64,000 nucleotides of DNA from Clusia tigrina (lineage: Eukaryota > Arthropoda > Insecta > Diptera > Clusiidae). A program made the translations under genes and the position numbers. The DNA lies in the NCBI GenBank assembly GCA_920105625.2, contig OV050031.1, positions 47,210,925 through 47,274,924 of the forward strand. Direction: 5' to 3'. A model generated the notes under the pieces. That model ran no database searches. It was not told the origin of the DNA and saw nothing but the letters and a program-made list of their open reading frames with translations. Of the stretch, positions 54,098 to 62,944 are shown piece by piece (the first letter of the stretch is position 1; the number at the start of each line of letters is the position of its first letter).

Positions 54098-55645
54098 TTA
54101 TTGTAATATATTATATTTTTTCAATAAATGATAACTTGACAAAGGATGTGGTTTTTTATTATAATTTTTTAAATTTTTATATGATCTCCACTTATAAATA
54201 AACATTCTAGATCTAAAAGCTTTATCATTTGGGAATACATCGTTATTTGATAGAACAATAATTGGTGTTCGCATGACTACAGTATCATTTGAATATTTAA
54301 CTTTAGCTGCAACAGTATCTCCACCAAATAACATTTTCAATGTTTCAGTTGCTGACGGCTCCAGTATAGGTTCGTTCCATAATATTATTCTCTTGTCAAC
54401 GCATTCCATTAATGGAAAAGAACTATAACGATTAAAATTGCCAACTTGGCCAAAATTTAAACAAAAATGAATAAAAGTATCAAAAAAATAATTTTTACCA
54501 GCATTTGGAGGTGATAATATAAATAAAGTATTTTTTTTAGGAATATTTTTATCAATAACATTATATAAATTAATTAAAAATTTTATTATTTCATTATAAT
54601 CATTATAAAATTGAAATTTTAATAAGTCATCTAAAATATTTACTGATTCTTGAATAGAATAATAATAATTATATAAATTACCTACTGGTGCGTTAAAAAT
54701 TAAATTTTGTGGTTCAACAGATTGTAAATATAAAAAAATTTCCTGGAAAGTTAAATTATTTATATAGTTATTTACTATTCTTATACAATTTTTTATTAAA
54801 GTAGAATTTAAGTCAAAGAACCGAAATTGCGAAGATAGCCACATTGATGTATTTAAAATATGGCTTATGGGAGCTGTTGGATGTTCTTTTAGAAAATCAA
54901 TTATTTTGTCTCCCTTTCCTCTCTTTTGACATTTGGTATCTGTTGTAACTGATTCGTTACAGATACTAATAACTTCATTATTGTTTTGTAATTGGGATCC
55001 AAAGGAGATTGGATTATAAATGTTGAACGAAAATTCGCTTCCGTCCACCATTCCTTCTTCGGCTTCTTGCAGATCTTGGAAAAATCGTATACATCTAGTT
55101 TCACAACTTGGAAACCACGTTACCCCGGCGATGTTATAGTATATGTACTCCCTGGAATCTTTCTGCAAATAGATTGACAGATTGATCCAGTGCTGGAGCG
55201 TGAATTTCCAACTTGGAATAACTCGTCGAGCGAATCTTCTAGTGATACGTTCCTGGAAGCAGGAATTGAAGGAACATCGGCAGGAATTGTTGGAGTAATT
55301 GCAGTCGTGGATGACATGGATGTGATTCTCGTGATGTGCGATGATGAGGATGGTCCCTGAAAATTTTCTACATAATTGTTGGTAATCCATGTTGATGTTT
55401 CCAACGTCATAGATTGTTCCAAATACATCGTGGACCACTCGCTGTTTAATAGGATTATGATTAAATGCTTCAACGAATACTTGCCTAATTATTTCTTTTG
55501 GGAAAGAATTATTTTCTGTGCATACAGGAGGGGGTCCATCAACGTATGTAGAGATCGTTTCGCCTCGTACTGCTTCTGTTTCAAAGAGAGAGAGATCAAA
55601 ATCTCCAATGTTGTATTCGCATGAAGAAGGAATTCCTTTGTCCAT
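54098..55645 (-). CDS. NS1: Densovirus NS1, copy B, full-length (HUH nickase and SF3 helicase)
   Basis: 515 codons from the ATG at 55645. Residues ~95-115 hold the HUH motif HIHVIH. Residues 153-170 (WINLSIYLQKDSREYIY) hold candidate active-site Tyr residues. Residues 379-390 are Walker A (PPNAGKNYFFDT), 418-426 Walker B (KRIILWNEP), and 460-469 the third helicase motif (TPIIVLSNND). In the family NS1 nicks the terminal hairpin and unwinds the genome during rolling-hairpin replication in the nucleus. The only copy in the window with NS1 open throughout and its promoter (56035-56045) in place. Whether it is expressed is not known. Length matches other densovirus NS1 proteins (~500-560). Confidence 0.94.
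   Translation of the reverse strand: MDKGIPSSCEYNIGDFDLSLFETEAVRGETISTYVDGPPPVCTENNSFPKEIIRQVFVEAFNHNPIKQRVVHDVFGTIYDVGNINMDYQQLCRKFSGTILIIAHHENHIHVIHDCNYSNNSCRCSFNSCFQERITRRFARRVIPSWKFTLQHWINLSIYLQKDSREYIYYNIAGVTWFPSCETRCIRFFQDLQEAEEGMVDGSEFSFNIYNPISFGSQLQNNNEVISICNESVTTDTKCQKRGKGDKIIDFLKEHPTAPISHILNTSMWLSSQFRFFDLNSTLIKNCIRIVNNYINNLTFQEIFLYLQSVEPQNLIFNAPVGNLYNYYYSIQESVNILDDLLKFQFYNDYNEIIKFLINLYNVIDKNIPKKNTLFILSPPNAGKNYFFDTFIHFCLNFGQVGNFNRYSSFPLMECVDKRIILWNEPILEPSATETLKMLFGGDTVAAKVKYSNDTVVMRTPIIVLSNNDVFPNDKAFRSRMFIYKWRSYKNLKNYNKKPHPLSSYHLLKKYNILQ
54901..55428 (-). pseudogene. NS2: NS2-like overlapping frame, copy B, with stop
   Basis: Same frame as 52080-52607 but interrupted near 55119 by a substitution that makes a stop (after TITSPG). 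The pieces are 55120-55428 and 54901-55104. The NS1 frame stays open at this point. Confidence 0.6.
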
Positions 55646-55956
55646 AGCAGCATCACCAATGAAAGAAGCGAAATATGCGTTGAGTTCTCTGGAAGAAGAC
55701 TCGCCTTTTTCATTTCTGCTTCGACATCCAATTTCTTTTTTTTGGTCATCTCCTGATTGTCCTCTGCTTTCCTTTTCATCCGTTTCTCCTTCACTATCGT
55801 CTCCTCCACTGCTTGCGTATTCGGCATTACTGATACTTCTTCGTAATCGCTTAATCTTTGTCCAAGTTGAATCTCTTGCTCGTTTTCTGACTCCAATGGA
55901 GAATCGTCGTCTAATACTACTGGCTCGCGAATCGTCACTTTTTTCGTCGGTGCCAT
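55489..55956 (-). CDS. Upstream nonstructural ORF (NS3-like position), copy B
   Basis: From the ATG at 55956 (MAPTKKVTIREPVVLDDDSP), 155 codons, highly charged with Lys-rich KEKRMKRK and TKKKKLD patches that could be nuclear signals. It is the first ORF behind the NS promoter and overlaps the NS1 start (55645) in another frame. Position suits NS3, or an NS1 N-terminal exon. I see no similarity that decides. In copy C a 2-bp insertion shortens it to 101 codons. Confidence 0.5.
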   Translation of the reverse strand: MAPTKKVTIREPVVLDDDSPLESENEQEIQLGQRLSDYEEVSVMPNTQAVEETIVKEKRMKRKAEDNQEMTKKKKLDVEAEMKKASLLPENSTHISLLSLVMLLWTKEFLLHANTTLEILISLSLKQKQYEAKRSLHTLMDPLLYAQKIILSQKK

Positions 55957-56034
55957 TTTCTTCACTTGAATAATTATACGAACACTCACTTTCGCTACTA
56001 GAATTTATTTAAGTTACTTGAGAAATTTAATGCG

Positions 56035-56045
56035 CTTATATACTC
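56035..56045 (-). promoter_or_regulatory. NS promoter TATA box, copy B
   Basis: The minus strand reads GAGTATATAAG, ~80 bases before the first NS ATG (55956). A possible initiator TCAAGTAAC lies ~25 bases downstream. Same element at 60413-60423. Confidence 0.65.
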
Positions 56046-56067
56046 TTTTGCAAAATAAGTCGTTAAC

Positions 56068-56247
56068 TATGCGCAGTAAAAATAATAAAATATTATGGCG
56101 ACGACGACGACGACGACGATGCCGACAGCGCAGTCAATAGTGGCAAAGCTGAATTTTCCTATTCATGGCTTAGCTATATCATGGCCTTCGGCCGATAGCT
56201 GCCGAATGGAAAATTCAGCTTTGCCACTATTGACTGCGCTGTCGGCA

Positions 56248-56289
<42 letters not shown>

Positions 56290-56317
56290 TAATGTTTTAT
56301 TATTTTTACTGCGCATA
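56068..56317. repeat. Densovirus terminal palindrome between copies B and C
   Basis: 250 bp. Arms TATGCGCAGTAAAAATAATA ... AGCTGAATTTTCC and their complement surround a ~48-base apex (56160-56207), which has its own small stems (GGCCTTCGGCC; AGCTAT/GATAGCT). The left arm has seven GAC/TCG triplets, the right arm thirteen. Promoters for NS (left) and VP (right) sit at its outer edges. A single palindrome per junction is what head-to-tail viral concatemers show. Confidence 0.93.
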
Positions 56318-56322
56318 TAATA
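56314..56322 (+). promoter_or_regulatory. Candidate VP promoter TATA box, copy C
   Basis: CATATAATA at the palindrome edge, as in copy A. Confidence 0.5.
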
Positions 56323-56462
56323 CTATAACGTAAACATGAAGTCACGTTGCACGTTAAAAACCAGTATAATACAATGTTGCTAAGTAATACAAAGTTTGCT
56401 AAGATAATTTATTGCGCATATTGGTATTATTTAAATAATTTTAAAATGGTTTTGCTGTTAGT

Positions 56463-58578
56463 ATGGTGTTATATCATAGCAGTGACGGATACACATTTCC
56501 AGGTCATAATTACTTGGGACCAGGCAACACAGTATACAAAGACGACGAACCGGTTGATGAAGTTGATTTTGATGCATACATTCACGATTTAATATATGAA
56601 TTAGCAACAACAAAGGAACAAATAAGAGAAGCTGATTGTGTTGCAATTAATTCATTTATATCTGATTATCATAAGAATGGATCATTAGCTGAATTAACTG
56701 GAATTGTTGGATTATCATTGAAATATGGTTTTGAAAGTGTGTTTGGTGTACAATATCCTAGAATGCAAGGAGAAAAAGAGAAAACTTTACCTCAATTAAT
56801 ATATGCTTCACGAGAAAGACATTTTGCACAAGAGTGGGCACGTATAAAAGATACACCAGATAAAGGCGGATATCGAAATTTTCAAGAATTTAAAGCAATT
56901 GCATTAATAAGTAAACAAATCTACGATAGTTATAAAGTTGGAGGATACTATTATAAAGCTTTAGAAAGAGATTTTAATGCAAACCGCGCCGGAACCAATA
57001 ACGGACCACCCGCCAAGAGACCAAGATCTGATCCAGATAGTGAATCTGATTCAAGTGTTGAACACGATCCTTTATTCGTTGAAAAAACTAATCATCCTAA
57101 TACTGCTTCTTCTAATATGGATGTTGATCAAGAAAATATTCATCAGCAAAGTGGTTCAGGTCGTGGCCCGAATACAGGGGCGCGATCGGGTGCAACAGGA
57201 AGTGGAGATTCCTCTACTACGGGTATCACATGGATAAGACCTAGTACACCATGTTCTACTAATTATATGCATTTTTCAAAGACCAAAATATTAGTAAGTT
57301 ATGGTTATAGTACTGAGAACATTCAAACTTCACAAACAATTGATCAAATTACTACACCTTTAGCTCTAATTCCAGTTGATTTTATACCTTTTTATCTAAG
57401 TGAAGCTGAATATGTTACCGACAACTGCAGAAGTAATGAAAGTTACATGCCAAGTAACTCCATTAGGTACTCGTACTGCTTTTGACATTGGTTCAACTGT
57501 GACTGGAACTGCAACTTCAGAATATGTACCAATTGGATTGGTAGCAGAAGGATTAAATAAAACATTTTATGGAAAAAATGTAAAATATACTTCAGCTGGA
57601 ACAGATCCGATGAGAGTAACTGGATTGGAAACAATTGATGTTACTGAAATGTACCAAAAATATTATAAACACATTCCATCAAATGCACTATGTGTTCCAA
57701 CACCAATTGAACAATACTTTGTCCATGAATGGAATCGAGAAAGAAATCCAGATGAAGGCAAATATCCAGAATATATAATTCATGATAAAGGAAGTGTGAG
57801 AATGGATGAAAAAGTTCACCAGTTCTTAATAAATCAATCAATAGGAATCCCAATTGCAAATTATGAATATAGACCAAAAAGTGGATTTATAAAACGTGGT
57901 AAAGAACATTTTGTCCCATATACAAGACAAAAATATAAAGTTCATTCTTCAAAAATTAGACCACATAGTCATGTACTACAATTCTTTAAAGCTGGCAATA
58001 AACCAATATCTGGAGATATAGGTTTAAGTAAAAGTGCAACAACACCTATCGTAATTAATAATATAAATGATGTATATGCTAGAACAATAGAATCATATGG
58101 TACATATCATCCAATAAGAGGTGGATTCGGTTATGATACACAACCTCAATTACATGTGGGGTTAATTGCAACTCCTCAATTAAAACCAACAGATAATTTA
58201 ACTAGTTATTTAAATAGCGCATGTTATTGGAAAGTAGAATGTTCAATAGAAATTAAATGTAATATTACATCAGCATTTGGCAAAGGATTTAGTGTTAGTT
58301 GGCCTTTAGAAGCAACTTTTTGTGCTAATTATGATAGAGCTTACACAGATGGCCAAACATTATTCGGCGTTACAGATGACGATAATGGAAAAGTAAATGC
58401 AATTTTAAATGAAGAAGATGATGATGAAGAATATGATGTTATAAATAAAACATTTAAAGTTATAATTTTATTTTTTATTGTAATATATTATATTTTTTCA
58501 ATAAATGATAACTTGACAAAGTATGTGGTTTTTTATTATAATTTTTTAAATTTTTATATGATCTCCACTTATAAATAA
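56463..58578 (+). pseudogene. VP: Densovirus VP, copy C, frameshifted
   Basis: Phospholipase A2 domain intact (YLGPGN, YIHDLIY). The frame breaks near 57410 where 5 bp present in A and B are missing (GAATATGTTACC), at about VP residue 317 in the capsid core. The remainder is open to 58578, with the extended C-terminus of copy A. A capsid protein could not be completed. Confidence 0.93.
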
Positions 58579-60021
58579 ACATTCTAGATCTAAAAGCTTT
58601 ATCATTTGGGAATACATCGTTATTTGATAGAACAATAATTGGTGTTCGCATGACTACAGTATCATTTGAATATTTAACTTTAGCTGCAACAGTATCTCCA
58701 CCAAATAACATTTTCAATGTTTCAGTTGCTGACGGCTCCAGTATAGGTTCGTTCCATAATATTATTCTCTTGTCAACGCATTCCATTAATGGAAAAGAAC
58801 TATAACGATTAAAATTGCCAACTTGGCCAAAATTTAAACAAAAATGAATAAAAGTATCAAAAAAATAATGTTTACCAGCATTTGGAGGTGATAATATAAA
58901 TAAAGTATTTTTTTTAGGAATATTTTTATCAATAACATTATATAAATTAATTAAAAATTTTATTATTTCATTATAATCATTATAAAATTGAAATTTTAAT
59001 AAGTCATCTAAAATGTTACTGATTCTTGAATAGAATAATAATAATTATATAAATTACCTACTGGTGCGTTAAAAATTAAATTTTGTGGTTCAACAGATTG
59101 TAAATATAAAAAAATTTCCTGGAAAGTTAAATTATTTATATAGTTATTTACTATTCTTATACAATTTTTTATTAAAGTAGAATTTAAGTCAAAGAACCGA
59201 AATTGCGAAGATAGCCACATTGATGTATTTAAAATACGGCTTATGGGAGCTGTTGGATGTTCTTTTAGAAAATCAATTATTTTGTCTCCCTTTCCTCTCT
59301 TTTGACATTTGGTATCTGTTGTAACTGATTCGTTACAGATACTAATAACTTCATTATTGTTTTGTAATTGGGATCCAAAGGAGATTGGATTATAAATGTT
59401 GAACGAAAATTCGCTTCCGTCCACCATTCCTTCTTCGGCTTCTTGCAGATCTTGGAAAAATCGTATACATCTAGTTTCACAACTTGGAAACCACGTTCCC
59501 CCGGCGATGTTATTGTATATGTACTCCCTGGAATCTTTCTGCAAATAGATTGACAGATTGATCCAGTGCTGGAGCGTGAATTTCCAACTTGGAATAACGC
59601 GTCGAGCGAATCTTCTAGTGATACGTTCCTGGAAGCAGGAATTGAAGGAACATCGGCAGGAATTGTTGGAGTAATTGCAGTCGTGGATGACATGGATGTG
59701 ATTCCCGTGATGTGCGATGATGAGGATGGTCCCTGAAAATTTTCTACATAATTGTTGGTAATCCATGTTGATGTTTCCAACGTCATAGATTGTTCCAAAT
59801 ACATCGTGGACCACTCGCTGTTTAATAGGATTATGATTAAATGCTTCAACGAATACTTGCCTAATTATTTCTTTTGGGAAAGAATTATTTTCTGTGCATA
59901 CAGGAGGGGGTCCATCAACGTATGTAGAGATCGTTTCGCCTCGTACTGCTTCTGTTTCAAAGAGAGAGAGATCAAAATCTCCAATGTTGTATTCGCATGA
60001 AGAAGGAATTCCTTTGTCCAT
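58475..60021 (-). pseudogene. NS1: Densovirus NS1, copy C, frameshifted
   Basis: The N-terminal part 59008-60021 (337 codons, ATG 60021) includes the HUH region. The one-base deletion near 59013 shared with A and D separates it from the helicase domain (to 58475). Nickase and helicase would not be joined. Confidence 0.93.
59277..59804 (-). CDS. NS2: NS2-like overlapping frame, copy C
   Basis: 175 codons from the ATG at 59804, same as copy A. It lies upstream of the NS1 frameshift and is unaffected by it. Confidence 0.6.
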   Translation of the reverse strand: MYLEQSMTLETSTWITNNYVENFQGPSSSSHITGITSMSSTTAITPTIPADVPSIPASRNVSLEDSLDALFQVGNSRSSTGSICQSICRKIPGSTYTITSPGERGFQVVKLDVYDFSKICKKPKKEWWTEANFRSTFIIQSPLDPNYKTIMKLLVSVTNQLQQIPNVKREERETK

Positions 60022-60028
60022 AGCAGCA

Positions 60029-60334
60029 TCACCAATGAAAGAAGCGAAATATGCGTTGAGTGCTCTGTGGAAGAAGACTCGCCTTTTTCATTTCTGCTTC
60101 GACATCCAATGTCTTTTTTTTGGTCATCTCCTGATTGTCCTCTGCTTTCCTTTTCATCCGTTTCTCCTTCACTATCGTCTCCTCCACTGCTTGCGTATTC
60201 GGCATTACTGATACTTCTTCGTAATCGCTTAATCTTTGTCCAAGTTGAATCTCTTGCTCGTTTTCTGACTCCAATGGAGAATCGTCGTCTAATACTACTG
60301 GCTCGCGAATCGTCACTTTTTTCGTCGGTGCCAT
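60029..60334 (-). CDS. Upstream nonstructural ORF (NS3-like position), copy C
   Basis: 101 codons from ATG 60334. Identical start to the copy B ORF but ends LLPQSTQRIFRFFHW eight bases before the NS1 ATG because of 2 extra bases near 60062. Which form is ancestral cannot be told from two copies. Confidence 0.45.
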   Translation of the reverse strand: MAPTKKVTIREPVVLDDDSPLESENEQEIQLGQRLSDYEEVSVMPNTQAVEETIVKEKRMKRKAEDNQEMTKKKTLDVEAEMKKASLLPQSTQRIFRFFHW

Positions 60335-60412
60335 TTTCTTCACTTGAATAATTATACGAACACTCACTTTCGCTACTAGAATTTATTTAAGTTACTTGAG
60401 AAATTTAATGCG

Positions 60413-60423
60413 CTTATATACTC
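60413..60423 (-). promoter_or_regulatory. NS promoter TATA box, copy C
   Basis: GAGTATATAAG on the minus strand, as at 56035-56045. Confidence 0.65.
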
Positions 60424-60445
60424 TTTTGCAAAATAAGTCGTTAAC

Positions 60446-60683
60446 TATGCGCAGTAAAAATAATAAAATATTATGGCGACGACGACGACGACGACGATGC
60501 CGACAGCGCAGTCAATAGTGGCAAAGCTGAATTTTCCTATTCATGGCTTAGCTATATCATGGCCTTCGGCCGATAGCTGCCGAATGGAAAATTCAGCTTT
60601 GCCACTATTGACTGCGCTGTCGGCATCGTCGTCGTCGTCGTCGTCGTCGTCGCCATAATGTTTTATTATTTTTACTGCGCATA
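60446..60683. repeat. Densovirus terminal palindrome between copies C and D
   Basis: 238 bp, same as 56068-56317 except for the triplet number: seven in the left arm, nine in the right arm. Confidence 0.93.
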
Positions 60684-60688
60684 TAATA
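60680..60688 (+). promoter_or_regulatory. Candidate VP promoter TATA box, copy D
   Basis: CATATAATA at the palindrome edge, as in copies A and C. Confidence 0.5.
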
Positions 60689-60828
60689 CTATAACGTAAA
60701 CATGAAGTCACGTTGCACGTTAAAAACCAGTATAATACAATGTTGCTAAGTAATACAAAGTTTGCTAAGATAATTTATTGCGCATATTGGTATTATTTAA
60801 ATAATTTTAAAATGGTTTTGCTGTTAGT

Positions 60829-62944
60829 ATGGTGTTATATCATAGCAGTGACGGATACACATTTCCAGGTCATAATTACTTGGGACCAGGCAACACAGTA
60901 TACAAAGACGACGAACCGGTTGATGAAGTTGATTTTGATGCATACATTCACGATTTAATATATGAATTAGCAACAACAAAGGAACAAATAAGAGAAGCTG
61001 ATTGTGTTGCAATTAATTCATTTATATCTGATTATCATAAGAATGGATCATTAGCTGAATTAACTGGAATTGTTGGATTATCATTGAAATATGGTTTTGA
61101 AAGTGTGTTTGGTGTACAATATCCTAGAATGCAAGGAGAAAAAGAGAAAACTTTACCTCAATTAATATATGCTTCACGAGAAAGACATTTTGCACAAGAG
61201 TGGGCACGTATAAAAGATACACCAGATAAAGGCGGATATCGAAATTTTCAAGAATTTAAAGCAAACGCATTAATAAGTAAACAAATCTACGATAGTTATA
61301 AAGTTGGAGGATACTATTATAAAGCTTTAGAAAGAGATTTTAATGCAAACCGCGCCGGAACCAATAACGGACCACCCGCCAAGAGACCAAGATCTGATCC
61401 AGATAGTGAATCTGATTCAAGTGTTGAACACGATCCTTTATTCGTTGAAAAAACTAATCATCCTAATACTGCTTCTTCTAATATGGATGTTGATCAAGAA
61501 AATATTCATCAGCAAAGTGGTTCAGGTCGTGGCCCGAATACAGGGGCGCGATCGGGTGCAACAGGAAGTGGAGATTCCTCTACTACGGGTATCACATGGA
61601 TAAGACCTAGTACACCATGTTCTACTAATTATATGCATTTTTCAAAGACCAAAATATTAGTAAGTTATGGTTATAGTACTGAGAACATTCAAACTTCACA
61701 AACAATTGATCAAATTACTACACCTTTAGCTCTAATTCCAGTTGATTTTATACCTTTTTATCTAAGTGAAGCTGAATATGTTACCGACAACTGCAGAAGT
61801 AATGAAAGTTACATGCCAAGTAACTCCATTAGGTACTCGTACTGCTTTTGACATTGGTTCAACTGTGACTGGAACTGCAACTTCAGAATATGTACCAATT
61901 GGATTGGTAGCAGAAGGATTAAATAAAACATTTTATGGAAAAAATGTAAAATATACTTCAGCTGGAACAGATCCGATGAGAGTAACTGGATTGGAAACAA
62001 TTGATGTTACTGAAATGTACCAAAAATATTATAAACACATTCCATCAAATGCACTATGTGTTCCAACACCAATTGAACAATACTTTGTCCATGAATGGAA
62101 TCGAGAAAGAAATCCAGATGAAGGCAAATATCCAGAATATATAATTCATGATAAAGGAAGTGTGAGAATGGATGAAAAAGTTCACCAGTTCTTAATAAAT
62201 CAATCAATAGGAATCCCAATTGCAAATTATGAATATAGACCAAAAAGTGGATTTATAAAACGTGGTAAAGAACATTTTGTCCCATATACAAGACAAAAAT
62301 ATAAAGTTCATTCTTCAAAAATTAGACCACATAGTCATGTACTACAATTCTGTAAAGCTGGCAATAAACCAATATCTGGAGATATAGGTTTAAGTAAAAG
62401 TGCAACAACACCTATCGTAATTAATAATATAAATGATGTATATGCTAGAACAATAGAATCATATGGTACATATCATCCAATAAGAGGTGGATTCGGTTAT
62501 GATACACAACCTCAATTACATGTGGGGTTAATTGCAACTCCTCAATTAAAACCAACAGATAATTCAACTAGTTATTTAAATAGCGCATGTTATTGGAAAG
62601 TAGAATGTTCAATAGAAATTAAATGTAATATTACATCAGCATTTGGCAAAGGATTTAGTGTTAGTTGGCCTTTAGAAGCAACTTTTTGTGCTAATTATGA
62701 TAGAGCTTACACAGATGGTCAAACATTATTCGGCGTTACAGATGACGATAATGGAAAAGTAAATGCAATTTTAAATGAAGAAGATGATGATGAAGAATAT
62801 GATGTTATAAATAAAACATTTAAAGTTATAATTTTATTTTTTATTGTAATATATTATATTTTTTCAATAAATGATAACTTGACAAAGTATGTGGTTTTTT
62901 ATTATAATTTTTTAAATTTTTATATGATCTCCACTTATAAATAA
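60829..62944 (+). pseudogene. VP: Densovirus VP, copy D, frameshifted
   Basis: Same 5-bp deletion as copy C (near 61776) and same extended C-terminus; a private substitution gives Cys in place of Phe near 62352. C and D therefore arose from one parent. Confidence 0.93.

Noticed and set aside
56095..56292. Plus-strand ORF rich in Thr then Ser (and its minus-strand poly-Asp counterpart)
   Set aside because: It is a translation of the terminal palindrome with its GAC/TCG triplets, not a gene.
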